NCBI RefSeq assembly: GCF_000421165.1
Contig: NZ_ATWI01000008.1
Span: forward strand, 928,595 to 992,594
Direction: 5' to 3'
DNA length: 64,000 bases
From: Marinobacter daepoensis DSM 16072
GTDB lineage: Bacteria > Pseudomonadota > Gammaproteobacteria > Pseudomonadales > Oleiphilaceae
The position numbers and the translations under genes are program-made. How positions within the stretch are numbered: the stretch's first letter is position 1; every line of letters begins with the position of its first letter. Of the stretch, positions 1-8,997 are shown piece after piece. Under the pieces are notes generated by a model. The model saw only the letters and a list, made by a program, of their open reading frames with translations, did no database searches and was not told the origin of the DNA.

Positions 1-1356
1 CCGGATGCTCGTACCCGGTTTCTGGAGGAGATTGCTACCTCGTCGGTGTTTGATCGCCTGCGTGAATCGGATGCCGATGGGTTTGAACTGTTCCTTGAGG
101 AGCGGGTTCACTGCATTACCGGGGAAGTGACGGAGCCAGAGTTCGGGCTGGGTGATGAGGCCTGCCGAAAGCTGGCCGGAGAACTGGATGCGGTTATTAA
201 CTCGGCGGCGAGCGTGAACTTTCGCGAAGAGCTGGACAAGGCCCTGGCCATTAACACCCTTTGCCTTCGCAACATCGCCGGGTTGGTTGACCTGAACCCC
301 GCGTTGGCGGTTATTCAGGTGTCGACCTGTTATGTGAATGGCATGAACTCCGGGCAGGTCTCTGAGTCGGTGATCAAGCCTGCCGGAGAGGCAGTGCCGC
401 GCTCTCCGGACGGGTACTATGAAATCGAAGAGCTGGTCCGCCTGCTGACCGACAAAATCGAAGATGTGCAGGCCCGGTATTCTGGCAAGGTGCTGGAGAA
501 AAAACTGGTTGATCTGGGTATCCGTGAAGCCAATCGTTATGGCTGGAGCGATACCTACACCTTCACCAAATGGCTGGGTGAGCAGTTGCTGCTGAAAGCC
601 CTGAACGGCCGTACCCTGACGATCCTTCGCCCATCCATCATCGAAAGCGCTCTGGAAGAGCCCGCGCCCGGCTGGATTGAAGGCGTTAAGGTAGCCGATG
701 CCATTATTCTGGCTTATGCCCGGGAAAAAGTGACGCTGTTTCCAGGCAAACGCTCCGGTGTTATCGATGTTATCCCGGTGGATCTGGTGGCGAACTCCAT
801 CATTCTCTCCCTGGCGGAGGCCCTGGCAGAGCCGGGTCGCCAGCGTATCTATCAGTGCTGCAGCGGGGGGAGCAATCCAATCTCCCTGGGTGAGTTTATT
901 GACCATCTCATGGCCGAGTCGAAGGACAACTACGCGGCATACGATCATCTGTTCTACCGGCAGCCCAGCAAGCCCTTTGTCGCGGTAAACCGCAGTCTGT
1001 TTGATCTGGTGGTCAGTGGGGTCCGCTTGCCATTGAGTCTGACCGACCGAGTTCTCAAGTTACTGGGCAACTCCCGTGATCTGAAAGTACTCAGGAACCT
1101 GGATACAACCCAGTCGCTGGCGACCATCTTTGGCTTTTACACCGCGCCGGACTACGTGTTCCGCAACGATGAGCTGATGGCTCTGGCCAGCCGCATGGGA
1201 GAGGTCGACAAGGGGCTGTTCCCGGTTGATGCCCGCCACATTGACTGGAAACGGTACCTGCGCAAGATCCACCTGGCAGGGCTCAATCGTTACGCTCTCA
1301 AAGAGCGGAAAGTCTACAGCCTGAAAGCGTCCCGCCAGCGCAAAAAGGCCGCGTAA
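1..1356 (+). CDS. Fatty acyl-CoA reductase, 5' end outside window
   Basis: Reductase of the short-chain dehydrogenase superfamily with the male-sterility (NAD_binding_4) architecture, which reduces long-chain acyl-CoA to fatty alcohol for wax-ester synthesis in Marinobacter. The frame is open from base 1 (reading PDARTRFLEE), so the true start and the N-terminal GxxGxxG nucleotide site lie upstream; the GTG at 46 is internal. Visible are the Rossmann continuation (VINSAASVNF, VQVSTCYVNG-like strand), the catalytic YxxxK pair in YTFTKWLGEQ near visible residue 187, and the C-terminal sterile domain. The 451 visible residues fit the roughly 510-aa Marinobacter FAR class rather than the 660-aa class. 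It ends in a basic tail (RQRKKAA). Substrate range is known from the family only. Confidence 0.85.
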   Translation, partial: PDARTRFLEEIATSSVFDRLRESDADGFELFLEERVHCITGEVTEPEFGLGDEACRKLAGELDAVINSAASVNFREELDKALAINTLCLRNIAGLVDLNPALAVIQVSTCYVNGMNSGQVSESVIKPAGEAVPRSPDGYYEIEELVRLLTDKIEDVQARYSGKVLEKKLVDLGIREANRYGWSDTYTFTKWLGEQLLLKALNGRTLTILRPSIIESALEEPAPGWIEGVKVADAIILAYAREKVTLFPGKRSGVIDVIPVDLVANSIILSLAEALAEPGRQRIYQCCSGGSNPISLGEFIDHLMAESKDNYAAYDHLFYRQPSKPFVAVNRSLFDLVVSGVRLPLSLTDRVLKLLGNSRDLKVLRNLDTTQSLATIFGFYTAPDYVFRNDELMALASRMGEVDKGLFPVDARHIDWKRYLRKIHLAGLNRYALKERKVYSLKASRQRKKAA

Positions 1357-1640
1357 TTTGTCGGGCCCCGGGGTGGGTGAAACCTGCCTCCGGGAGCCTT
1401 GTCCCGTCCCGTGTCTGAACGCTCAGGCAAGCCGCAGATTTCATGCACTCACCGTCTTCATCGCTGCATTTCTGAGCAGATTGCCCCTAATGGCGGGGGA
1501 TCTTAGGACGTTAGTCTAATTCATCGAGTGGTAGTACACATGTTGAACTACAGGTATCTGTCTAACGGGCCCAAAATGCCCGACCACCCTGAATTTAAAT
1601 AACCGACAATGACAATAGACTCTTATTAAGGGGGAGCACA
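1357..1640. promoter_or_regulatory. acs upstream region
   Basis: 284 bases without a convincing ORF. A GC-rich imperfect inverted repeat just after the reductase stop (about 1362-1400, CCCCGGGG against CTCCGGGAG) may serve as its terminator. The region then becomes AT-richer toward acs, and must hold the acs promoter; an AGGGGGAG Shine-Dalgarno lies a few bases before the ATG at 1641. I cannot assign -10/-35 boxes or an activator site with confidence. Confidence 0.4.
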
Positions 1641-3590
1641 ATGACTGATAAGCAGGTATATCCGGTGAGTCCGGAGGTAGCCGAGCGTGCACTGGTCAAC
1701 AAAGAACAATACGAAGAAATGTACCGCCAGTCCGTTGAAGAGCCGGATACCTTCTGGGGCGAGCACGGCAAGCGGATCGACTGGATCAAACCATTCACCA
1801 AAGTTAAAAACAGTACCTACGACTACAATAATCTGTCTATCAAGTGGTTTGAAGACGGCGTTCTGAACGCCTCGGCCAACTGCCTGGACCGCCATCTGGA
1901 AACCCGCGGTGACCAGACAGCCATCATTTTTGAGGGTGATGATCCTTCCGAATCCCGCCACGTGACCTACCGGGAACTCCACGAAGAGACCTGCAAGTTT
2001 GCCAATGTGCTGAAAGAACAGGGCGTCAGGAAAGGCGATGTGGTCACCATCTACATGCCCATGATTGTTGAGACCGCCGTGGCCATGCTGGCCTGTGCCC
2101 GGATTGGCGCCATTCATTCCGTGGTGTTTGGCGGGTTTTCACCAGAGGCTCTGGCTGCCCGGGTTGCGAACGGAAAGTCCCGTTTTGTGGTGACCGCTGA
2201 TGAAGGTCTGCGCGGTGGCCGGGCAATCCCGCTGAAGAAGAACGTGGATTCTGCCCTGAAACACCATGAAGAGGCTAACGTCGATTCGGTGATTGTTGTC
2301 ACACGCACAGGCAACGATCAGGTGCCCTGGACCGAAGGCCGGGATCACCGATACGAAGATCTCATGCAGAACGCCTCTGCACAGTGTGAGCCTGAGCCAA
2401 TGAACGCTGAAGACCCGCTGTTCATGCTCTACACGTCTGGTTCCACTGGTGCCCCGAAAGGTGTCCTGCACACCACCGGTGGCTACATGGTGTACGCCTC
2501 CATGACCCACCAGTACGTATTCGATTATCACGACGGTGATGTTTACTGGTGTACCGCCGATTTTGGCTGGGTGACCGGCCACAGCTACATTCTGTACGGA
2601 CCGCTGGCGAACGGAGCTGTCACACTGTTGTTTGAAGGTGTTCCGAATTATCCGGACAGCTCCCGAATGGGGCAGGTTGTGGACAAACATCAGGTCAACA
2701 TCCTGTATACTGCGCCGACGGCCATTCGTGCCTTGATGGCGCAGGGTGAGTCCTGCATGGACGGCACCACCCGTAAGAGCCTGAAACTCCTGGGGTCTGT
2801 GGGTGAACCGATCAACCCGGAAGCCTGGGAGTGGTATCACCGGGTGATTGGTAATGGCGAATGCCCGATTGTGGATACCTGGTGGCAGACAGAGACCGGT
2901 GGCATCCTGATATCTCCGCTGCCAGGCGCGGTGGATCTGAAGCCCGGCTCTGCCTCCAAGCCATTCTTTGGTGTTCAGCCCGCGCTGGTCGACAACGACG
3001 GTAACATTCTGGAGGGTGAAACCGAAGGCAACCTGGTGATCCTGGACAGCTGGCCTGGCCAGATGCGCACCATCTACGGTGACCATGAACGTTTCATTCA
3101 GACCTACTTCAGCACGTACAAGGGCATGTACTTTACCGGTGACGGTGCACGCCGTGATGCGGATGGCTATTACTGGATCACCGGCCGGGTGGACGACGTT
3201 CTGAACGTGTCTGGCCACCGGATGGGTACCGCCGAGGTGGAGAGTGCGCTGGTGGCTCATGACAAGGTGGCTGAAGCTGCCGTGGTGGGGTATCCGCACG
3301 ATATCAAGGGCCAGGGCATATACGTGTACGTTACCCTGGTGCAGGGCGAAGAGCCCAGTGACGAGCTGAAGAAAGAGCTGGTGCAGTGGGTCCGCAAGGA
3401 GATTGGCCCGATAGCCTCTCCGGATGTGATTCAGTGGGCACCTGGACTACCCAAGACCCGGTCTGGCAAGATTATGCGTAGGATTTTGCGTAAGATTGCT
3501 GCTAATGAGCACGATCAGCTTGGAGACACCTCCACGTTGGCTGATCCGGGCGTAGTGGATGAGCTGATCAGCAGCCGGGCCTTCAGGTAA
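1641..3590 (+). CDS. acs: Acetyl-CoA synthetase (AMP-forming)
   Basis: Activates acetate to acetyl-CoA via acetyl-AMP, feeding the glyoxylate shunt. At 649 aa it has the usual Acs length. The adenylation P-loop motif [14 protein letters not shown] is near residue 262, the WWQTETGG substrate-site motif near 414, the hinge region [14 protein letters not shown] near 513, and the C-terminal [11 protein letters not shown] near 603 contains the lysine acetylated in the Pat/CobB control known for this family. A strong Shine-Dalgarno precedes the ATG. The response regulator starts 38 bases downstream on the same strand, which matches the ErdR/CrbR control of acs known in pseudomonads, vibrios and Shewanella. 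Confidence 0.96.
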   Translation: MTDKQVYPVSPEVAERALVNKEQYEEMYRQSVEEPDTFWGEHGKRIDWIKPFTKVKNSTYDYNNLSIKWFEDGVLNASANCLDRHLETRGDQTAIIFEGDDPSESRHVTYRELHEETCKFANVLKEQGVRKGDVVTIYMPMIVETAVAMLACARIGAIHSVVFGGFSPEALAARVANGKSRFVVTADEGLRGGRAIPLKKNVDSALKHHEEANVDSVIVVTRTGNDQVPWTEGRDHRYEDLMQNASAQCEPEPMNAEDPLFMLYTSGSTGAPKGVLHTTGGYMVYASMTHQYVFDYHDGDVYWCTADFGWVTGHSYILYGPLANGAVTLLFEGVPNYPDSSRMGQVVDKHQVNILYTAPTAIRALMAQGESCMDGTTRKSLKLLGSVGEPINPEAWEWYHRVIGNGECPIVDTWWQTETGGILISPLPGAVDLKPGSASKPFFGVQPALVDNDGNILEGETEGNLVILDSWPGQMRTIYGDHERFIQTYFSTYKGMYFTGDGARRDADGYYWITGRVDDVLNVSGHRMGTAEVESALVAHDKVAEAAVVGYPHDIKGQGIYVYVTLVQGEEPSDELKKELVQWVRKEIGPIASPDVIQWAPGLPKTRSGKIMRRILRKIAANEHDQLGDTSTLADPGVVDELISSRAFR

Positions 3591-3628
3591 TGCCCGCTGC
3601 CGGTACTAACCTGTAAGGAATCTGTTGA

Positions 3629-4294
3629 ATGACACAAACCATTATCGTCGCTGATGATCACCCGCTGTTTCGGGCAGCATTGAAACAGGCGGTCAATCAG
3701 GCGGTGCCAGATGCCGAAACCGTAGAGGTCGATAGCATCAAAGCGCTGCAGGCGGCGGTAGAGTCGCACCCGGACGCAGACCTGATCCTGCTGGATCTGA
3801 ACATGCCGGGTGCCCATGGCTTTTCCGGCCTGGTGTTCATGCGTGGCCAGTACCCGGGATTGCCTGTGGTGGTTGTGTCTGGCTCAGAAGACTTGCAGGT
3901 GATGCGCCGTTCCATTGACTATGGCGCTTCCGGCTTCATCCCCAAATCGGCCCCTCTGCCGACCATTACCGAGGCCATACAGGCGGTACTGGAAGGGGAT
4001 GTCTGGCTGCCGGAAGGCGTGGCCGACAAGATCGAGCGCATGCAGGCTGAAACCACAGATTTCTCGGAGCGTCTGGCGTCGCTGACACCGCAACAGTTCC
4101 GGGTACTGGGGATGCTGGCCGAAGGGCTTCTGAACAAGCAGATCGCATACGATCTGGATGTCTCGGAAGCCACCATCAAAGCTCATATCACGGCGGTTTT
4201 CCGCAAACTGGGTGTTCGTAACCGGACGCAGGCAGTGATTGCGATTCAGCAGATGGAGCTGGACCCGTCGGAACAGTCGCTGTCCGGAGGCTGA
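3629..4294 (+). CDS. LuxR-family response regulator, ErdR/CrbR-like
   Basis: Two-domain response regulator of 221 aa. The N-terminal receiver has the acidic pair ADDH at 8-11, the phospho-acceptor Asp at about 56 in LLDLNMPG, and the conserved lysine in IPKSAP. The C-terminal LuxR/GerE helix-turn-helix runs from LTPQQFRVLGMLAEG to the end. Orthologous regulators (ErdR in Pseudomonas, CrbR in Vibrio) activate acs and C2 metabolism, and here the gene directly follows acs and is closed by a terminator, so the pair is probably one transcription unit. The cognate sensor kinase (CrbS/ErcS-type) is not in the window. The ErdR/CrbR assignment rests on context plus general similarity. Confidence 0.85.
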   Translation: MTQTIIVADDHPLFRAALKQAVNQAVPDAETVEVDSIKALQAAVESHPDADLILLDLNMPGAHGFSGLVFMRGQYPGLPVVVVSGSEDLQVMRRSIDYGASGFIPKSAPLPTITEAIQAVLEGDVWLPEGVADKIERMQAETTDFSERLASLTPQQFRVLGMLAEGLLNKQIAYDLDVSEATIKAHITAVFRKLGVRNRTQAVIAIQQMELDPSEQSLSGG

Positions 4295-4318
4295 GCGCAG
4301 ACTTAGCCATCAGGTAAT

Positions 4319-4348
4319 GAAAAAGGGAGCCGGGAGGCTCCCTTTTTT
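4319..4348. terminator. Bidirectional terminator
   Basis: Stem AAAGGGAGCC / GGCTCCCTTT with a four-base loop, flanked by A-run on the left and T-run on the right. It lies between the convergent response-regulator and 2-hydroxyacid dehydrogenase genes and can serve both. Confidence 0.9.
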
Positions 4349-4360
4349 GTGGCCGGGGGC

Positions 4361-5341
4361 TCAGGCTCCTGCGTAGCCCAGGGTTTTGTTGACCCGGTTG
4401 AACAAGTCCTCCCCCTTGTGCCACCGATCAAAGTTCTCCAGAAACTGATCGATGAGCGCGCGATTCCAGCCGATAAAGTCGCCAGCCATGTGGGCGGTCA
4501 TGATCACGTTTTCCCGCTGCCAGAGTGGGTGGTCTGCAGGCAGGGGTTCTTCCTCGAAGACGTCCAGTCCGGCGCCGGCAATCTCGCCAGCGTCAAGGGC
4601 CTGGATCAGGGCTTCGGTCTTTACGATCGGGCCCCGGCCAATGTTGATCAGCCGCGCTGAAGGTTTCATGGCGGCAAAGGCCCTGGCGTCAAACAACCCT
4701 TCTGTCTGGGGTGTCAGTGGCGCGGCAATCACCACGTAGTCGGCGTGACTGAGTTGCTCATAAAGTTCTTCGTTGCCATGCACCGCGATAAAGTCCGGGT
4801 CGTCGTGTCTTGGGGTCCGGGCAATGCCGTGTGCGTGCAGGCCAATGGCATTTACCAGCCGGGCAATCTGCCGGCCAATAGAGCCTGCGCCCACCACGAG
4901 GACCTGCTTGCCTTCGGCACGCTCGGTATCCCGGTGTTTCCACTCGCGTTTCATCTGCAATCGGATCGACCCGGGGAAATCCTTGGCAAACATCAGGATG
5001 GTGCACAGCACATACTCTGCAATGGTGCGATCAAAGATGCCCCGGGCGTTGGTAACCGCCACGTCACTGTCGATCAGGGCGGGAAACATCAGGGCATCCA
5101 CCCCGGCACTGGTGGCGTGAATCCATTTCAGGTTGTCGGCCGCGGGCCAGGCGGCTTCCAGAGCGTCTGTCCGGAAGTCCGTCACCATCATGACATCAGT
5201 GCCAGGGAGGGTCTCTCTCAGGGTTTGCTCGTCGCAGGCAAAGCGCACCACGGCCCGGGCTTTAATGGCTTCAATGCCTGGGGGGGCTGGTTCGCCCGGT
5301 GCGGTCAGAACGGTCACGACCGGTTTCTGGGCAGCTGTCAT
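4361..5341 (-). CDS. D-2-hydroxyacid dehydrogenase
   Basis: NAD(P)-dependent reductase of the D-isomer-specific 2-hydroxyacid dehydrogenase family (glyoxylate/hydroxypyruvate reductase-like), 326 aa. The dinucleotide motif VVGAGSIGRQIARL begins near residue 149. The catalytic triad is visible as the Arg in INIGRGP, Glu in DVFEEEPLP and His in MTAHMAGD. The start at 5341 (MTAAQKP) is chosen over the longer frame to 5413 because GGAGG sits six bases upstream of this ATG. It stands alone, convergent with the acs pair and divergent from the aminotransferase. The exact substrate cannot be read from sequence. Confidence 0.88.
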   Translation of the reverse strand: MTAAQKPVVTVLTAPGEPAPPGIEAIKARAVVRFACDEQTLRETLPGTDVMMVTDFRTDALEAAWPAADNLKWIHATSAGVDALMFPALIDSDVAVTNARGIFDRTIAEYVLCTILMFAKDFPGSIRLQMKREWKHRDTERAEGKQVLVVGAGSIGRQIARLVNAIGLHAHGIARTPRHDDPDFIAVHGNEELYEQLSHADYVVIAAPLTPQTEGLFDARAFAAMKPSARLINIGRGPIVKTEALIQALDAGEIAGAGLDVFEEEPLPADHPLWQRENVIMTAHMAGDFIGWNRALIDQFLENFDRWHKGEDLFNRVNKTLGYAGA

Positions 5342-5541
5342 GTAACCTCCGGTGGGCTGGGTCTGGGAATGCGTCAGTGGTACTAGTCTGGTTGGCGGTT
5401 GGAAACGGGTCAACCTGTACCCGGTTACACGGGGTTTTCCGGGCTTCGGTTATCCTTTAGTCCCTCTTCCTTGTCCCCCCCATCTTTCCTGACTAACCTG
5501 CAGGAGTAGCCTTTTGTTTACCCAGTCTCCAGGAGGTTTTT

Positions 5542-6768
5542 ATGGTGGAGTCCGCAAACAGGGACACCGGCCAGAATACGCCGCGAAAAGTGAAGTACCG
5601 GAAAACCAAGGCCAGTTGGAATCCTGCCATGCAGGCCATTCCGGTGTCGGGGATTCGCCGCCTGGTGAATATGGCGGCTACCATGAAGGATGTGATTCAC
5701 CTGTCGATAGGCCAGCCAGACCTGCCGACGCCGAAGCACATTATTGATGCCTATGTAGACGCCCTGAACGCAGGCCAGACCGGTTACACGATGGATGCCG
5801 GGCTGCCGGAGCTGCTGGTGGCGCTCCGGGATTATTACGGAAAGCGTTACAACCGGAAACTCACCCGGGACAACATTCTGATCACCAGTGGCGCAACCGA
5901 AGCCATGTATCTTGCCATTTCCGCTACGTCGGCGCCCGGGCGGCAGTTCATCGTGACTGATCCGTCATTTCTGCTGTACGCCCCCCTCATCCGGATGAAC
6001 GGGGGAGAGGTCAAGTTTGTTCCCACACGGGCCGAAAACAACCACCAGCTGGACCCGGACGATGTGATACGGGCCATGGGCTCCCGCACCTTCGCCCTGA
6101 TCCTGAACAACCCGAACAACCCGACCGGGGCGGTTTACCCCCGCAGCACCGTGGAAACAATCCTGGAAGAGTGTGCGTATCGTGGGATTCAGGTGTATGC
6201 GGATGAGGTCTATGACCACCTGATTTTTGATGATGACGATTTCGCCAGTGTCCTTAACTGCTCCATGGACCTGGACAACATCATGTGCATCAGCAGTTTC
6301 TCAAAAACCTACAGCATGGCGGGCCTGAGGGTTGGCTGGGTGATCTCCAGCCAGGCCGCGATCAAATCGCTGCGCCGCTATCATATGTTCACCACCTCGG
6401 TGGCCAATACTCCCTCCCAGTTTGCGGGGGTTGCTGCGCTGACGGCCGATCAGCAATGTGTCCGGGATATGGTGGATATCTATCGGGAGCGCCGGGATAA
6501 GGTTGTGGAACTGATTGATCAGACCCCCTATCTGACAGGTTACAAGCCTGGCGGTGCCTTCTTCGCCTTCCCGGATTTGCCGCCCCATGTTGATGGTTCT
6601 GATCTGGCCTTGCGAATGCTCAAGGAGACCGGTGTTTGTGTGGTCCCGGGAGATGCGTTTGGCGAAGCCTGCACCAATGCCCTGAGGTTCAGTTTCTCGA
6701 CGACCTGTGAGCGTATGGAGGAGGCCTTCGACCGGATTATTCCCTGGATGGCCAAGCAGCAGTTCTGA
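5542..6768 (+). CDS. Class I/II PLP-dependent aminotransferase
   Basis: Fold-type I aminotransferase of the AspC/AAT-I family, 408 aa. It shows the NNPNNPTG loop, YADEVYDHL (PLP-contacting Asp/Tyr), the Schiff-base lysine in SSFSKTYSMAG near residue 255, and the C-terminal Arg region ALRFSFST. A perfect AGGAGG at 5531 sets the ATG. The CPXCG protein starts two bases after the stop, so the two are probably co-transcribed. Family members act on aspartate, aromatic or branched substrates; specificity is open. Confidence 0.9.
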   Translation: MVESANRDTGQNTPRKVKYRKTKASWNPAMQAIPVSGIRRLVNMAATMKDVIHLSIGQPDLPTPKHIIDAYVDALNAGQTGYTMDAGLPELLVALRDYYGKRYNRKLTRDNILITSGATEAMYLAISATSAPGRQFIVTDPSFLLYAPLIRMNGGEVKFVPTRAENNHQLDPDDVIRAMGSRTFALILNNPNNPTGAVYPRSTVETILEECAYRGIQVYADEVYDHLIFDDDDFASVLNCSMDLDNIMCISSFSKTYSMAGLRVGWVISSQAAIKSLRRYHMFTTSVANTPSQFAGVAALTADQQCVRDMVDIYRERRDKVVELIDQTPYLTGYKPGGAFFAFPDLPPHVDGSDLALRMLKETGVCVVPGDAFGEACTNALRFSFSTTCERMEEAFDRIIPWMAKQQF

Positions 6769-6770
6769 GT

Positions 6771-6962
6771 ATGTCCGTGCTGGAACCGGTGCTCATCCAG
6801 TGCCCATACTGTTGGGAGACGCTGGAAATCAGCGTCGACCCATCGGTCGCGGAGCAGGAGTATGTAGAGGATTGCCAGGTCTGCTGTCAGCCCATCCTGC
6901 TGACGATACGGCTGGATGACCGCCTTGTGCCCAGCGTGGAGGCTCGTGCTGAAAATGACTGA
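6771..6962 (+). CDS. CPXCG-motif cysteine-rich protein
   Basis: 63-aa protein with the CPYC and CQVCC clusters that define the CPXCG family, probably a small zinc-binding fold (paired CxxC). It follows the aminotransferase by two bases, and a Shine-Dalgarno would fall inside the end of that gene, so translational coupling is likely. Homologues are widespread in gammaproteobacteria and of unknown function. Confidence 0.85.
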   Translation: MSVLEPVLIQCPYCWETLEISVDPSVAEQEYVEDCQVCCQPILLTIRLDDRLVPSVEARAEND

Positions 6963-7051
6963 GATCATGACTAATCGTTAATGTCGGCATGTTGCGGACG
7001 GGTCCGCGCTGGCGCAGGATTGGAGCGGATCCGTTTTCAGGGAATTTAATC

Positions 7052-7618
7052 ATGTTGAATCAAGCCAAGCGCTGGCTCTTGCTGGTGGCTGTTGTGGTGC
7101 TGAGCAGTGGTTGTGCCAGTCTGTCTCCGTATGCGATTTCAGAAGGGGAAATTGAAGGTCATTTGAAGGATGTGGTCGCCGATTTTGATCGCCAACAACT
7201 GAAAAGCGGGTCACCGCTAAGCCTTAGCCTGAGGGATGCCGACATCACCCTGGGGCCGGATGGCCGCGATGTCGCTGTGATTGACCTGCGAGGCCAGGTT
7301 GCCCTGAATGCACTGATGACCAAGCTTCCGGTTGATCTGGCACTGAAGGTGGAAGGCGCGCCAGTGTACGACAGCCAGGAGAAAGCGGTTTATATCCGAA
7401 GGCTGCAACTGTTGGAAAGCTCCATTGACTCGCCTTTTTTCAAGGGAGATCTGGCACCGGTTACGGATAATGTCATGAGAATGGTGGCCCAGATGCTGGA
7501 GACCATGCCGGTTTATCGCCTGGACGAAAGCGACTTTGCCCAGCGCATGTTTGGGTTGGTGCCGATGGATGTCCGGGTAGCACCCGGGCGACTGGAGTTT
7601 GTGATGGCGGATGACTGA
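7052..7618 (+). CDS. DUF1439 lipoprotein (YceB-like)
   Basis: 188-aa predicted outer-membrane-targeted lipoprotein. From the ATG at 7052 there is a basic n-region (MLNQAKRW), a hydrophobic core and the lipobox LSSGC, then a domain matching the DUF1439/YceB type (YAISEGEIEGHL near the N-terminus, FGLVPMDVRVAPGRLEF at the C-terminus). The longer frame from 6989 is rejected because it would put 21 extra residues before a clean signal peptide, and AGGGAA lies before 7052. Function in the family is not settled; lipid-binding TULIP-like folds have been proposed. Confidence 0.8.
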   Translation: MLNQAKRWLLLVAVVVLSSGCASLSPYAISEGEIEGHLKDVVADFDRQQLKSGSPLSLSLRDADITLGPDGRDVAVIDLRGQVALNALMTKLPVDLALKVEGAPVYDSQEKAVYIRRLQLLESSIDSPFFKGDLAPVTDNVMRMVAQMLETMPVYRLDESDFAQRMFGLVPMDVRVAPGRLEFVMADD

Positions 7619-7641
7619 CGCGGTCTGACGCAGAGCGGTAA

Positions 7642-7680
7642 GAACAAGGCCGGGTGGGGATTCTCCATCCGGCCTTGTTG
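7642..7680. terminator. Bidirectional terminator
   Basis: Eleven-base stem AACAAGGCCGG / CCGGCCTTGTT with a loop of about 16 bases, between the convergent lipoprotein and aminotransferase genes. Confidence 0.8.
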
Positions 7681-7694
7681 CTTTCACCGGTGAA

Positions 7695-8954
7695 TCAGGC
7701 AGTGGCTTTCAGGGCCTGCTCAAAGATATCGGTGGCTTCGTCAATCTGCTGCCGGGTAACGATCAGCGGCGGTAACCAGCGCACAATCTCCTGATACGGT
7801 CCACAGCGCAGCATCAACAGCCCCCGTTCCTCGCACTCCTTGAGAATCCGGCCCGCACGCTCGCCATCAGGGCAGTCGCCCCGGCGCATTTCCACGCCAA
7901 CCATCAACCCCATACCCCGGACATCGGCCATATCCGGATAGTCCTTTTTCAGGGCATGCAGGTTGTCCCGGAGTCGTTGCCCCATTTCGTCCGCATTCTG
8001 AACGAGTCCCTCTTCCTGAATGACCTCGATCGTGGCAATGGCGGCGGCTGCGGCTACAGCGTTGCCACCGTAGGTGCCGCCCTGAGAGCCCGGCCAGCCC
8101 TTGGCCATGGTCTCCTCAGACGCAGCGAGTGCGGAAATGGGGAAGCCGCTGGCAAGCCCTTTGGCAATCATGATGGCATCCGGTGTTACGCCAAAGTGCT
8201 CGTGTGCCCAGAATTTCCCACTGCGCCCGAACCCGGCCTGTACCTCATCAAAAACCAGCATGATGCCGTGTTTGTCGCAGCGTTCCCGAAGTCCCTGCAT
8301 GAAGCGTGCGTTGGCGGGAACATAGCCGCCTTCGCCCTGGACTGGCTCAATCAGCATCGCCGCCGTTTCTTTCGGTGCGGAGTAGGTCACAAAGATGCGG
8401 TCGAGTTCGCGAAGGCAGAAGTCGGTCGCTTCGTCCAGGCTCCAGCCGTAATGGAAGGCATGAGGGAATGGTGCAACCACCACCCCTCCCATCATCGGGC
8501 TGACTCCGGCCCGCAGACCGACACTGGAGGTTGTCATCGAGAGGGAGCCCATCGTCCGGCCATGGAATCCGCCGTGGAATACAATCACGTTGGGGCGGCC
8601 GGTAGCTTGGCGTACCAGCCGGATAGCCCCTTCCGCCACTTCAGTCCCGGCATTGGAAAAGAAAAAGGCATTCAATGGGTCTGGGGTCAGGGCGCCAAGC
8701 TTCTCCGCAAGTTCCGGTAATCTGGGATTCATCACCGTGGTGGCCTGAGCGTGGATCATGGTGGCCACCTGCTTCTGGGCGGCTTCCACCACTTTCGGGT
8801 GACAATGGCCTGTGCTGGTAACGCCAATGCCCGATGTGAAGTCCAGATAGCGACGGCCTTCCGGGTCGATAATATAGGCGCCTTCGCCTTTGGCGGCGGT
8901 GATGCCGGTAGCCTGCTTTAGCAGGGGAGACAGTTTGCCTTTATGGTCGGTCAT
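7695..8954 (-). CDS. Class III aminotransferase (GabT-like)
   Basis: 419-aa PLP enzyme of the omega-amino acid/4-aminobutyrate aminotransferase group. Visible: FTSGIGVTSTGHCHP near the N-terminus, HGGFHGRTMGS, the PLP-binding VFDEVQAGFGRSG, and the Schiff-base lysine in MIAKGLASGFP. GGGAGG six bases before the ATG at 8954 fixes the start; the in-frame GTG at 8960 is too close to that site. It lies 43 bases downstream of the tartrate-dehydrogenase-like gene on the same strand, so an operon is likely. The amino donor is unknown. Confidence 0.88.
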   Translation of the reverse strand: MTDHKGKLSPLLKQATGITAAKGEGAYIIDPEGRRYLDFTSGIGVTSTGHCHPKVVEAAQKQVATMIHAQATTVMNPRLPELAEKLGALTPDPLNAFFFSNAGTEVAEGAIRLVRQATGRPNVIVFHGGFHGRTMGSLSMTTSSVGLRAGVSPMMGGVVVAPFPHAFHYGWSLDEATDFCLRELDRIFVTYSAPKETAAMLIEPVQGEGGYVPANARFMQGLRERCDKHGIMLVFDEVQAGFGRSGKFWAHEHFGVTPDAIMIAKGLASGFPISALAASEETMAKGWPGSQGGTYGGNAVAAAAAIATIEVIQEEGLVQNADEMGQRLRDNLHALKKDYPDMADVRGMGLMVGVEMRRGDCPDGERAGRILKECEERGLLMLRCGPYQEIVRWLPPLIVTRQQIDEATDIFEQALKATA

Positions 8955-8997
8955 GGACACCTCCCGAAGTGAATGAAAAACCTCTCCTGCAGCCTAG

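Noticed and set aside
2139..3299. 386-aa minus-strand frame opposite acs
   Set aside because: Antisense shadow of a well-conserved gene; no ribosome site or recognisable domain.
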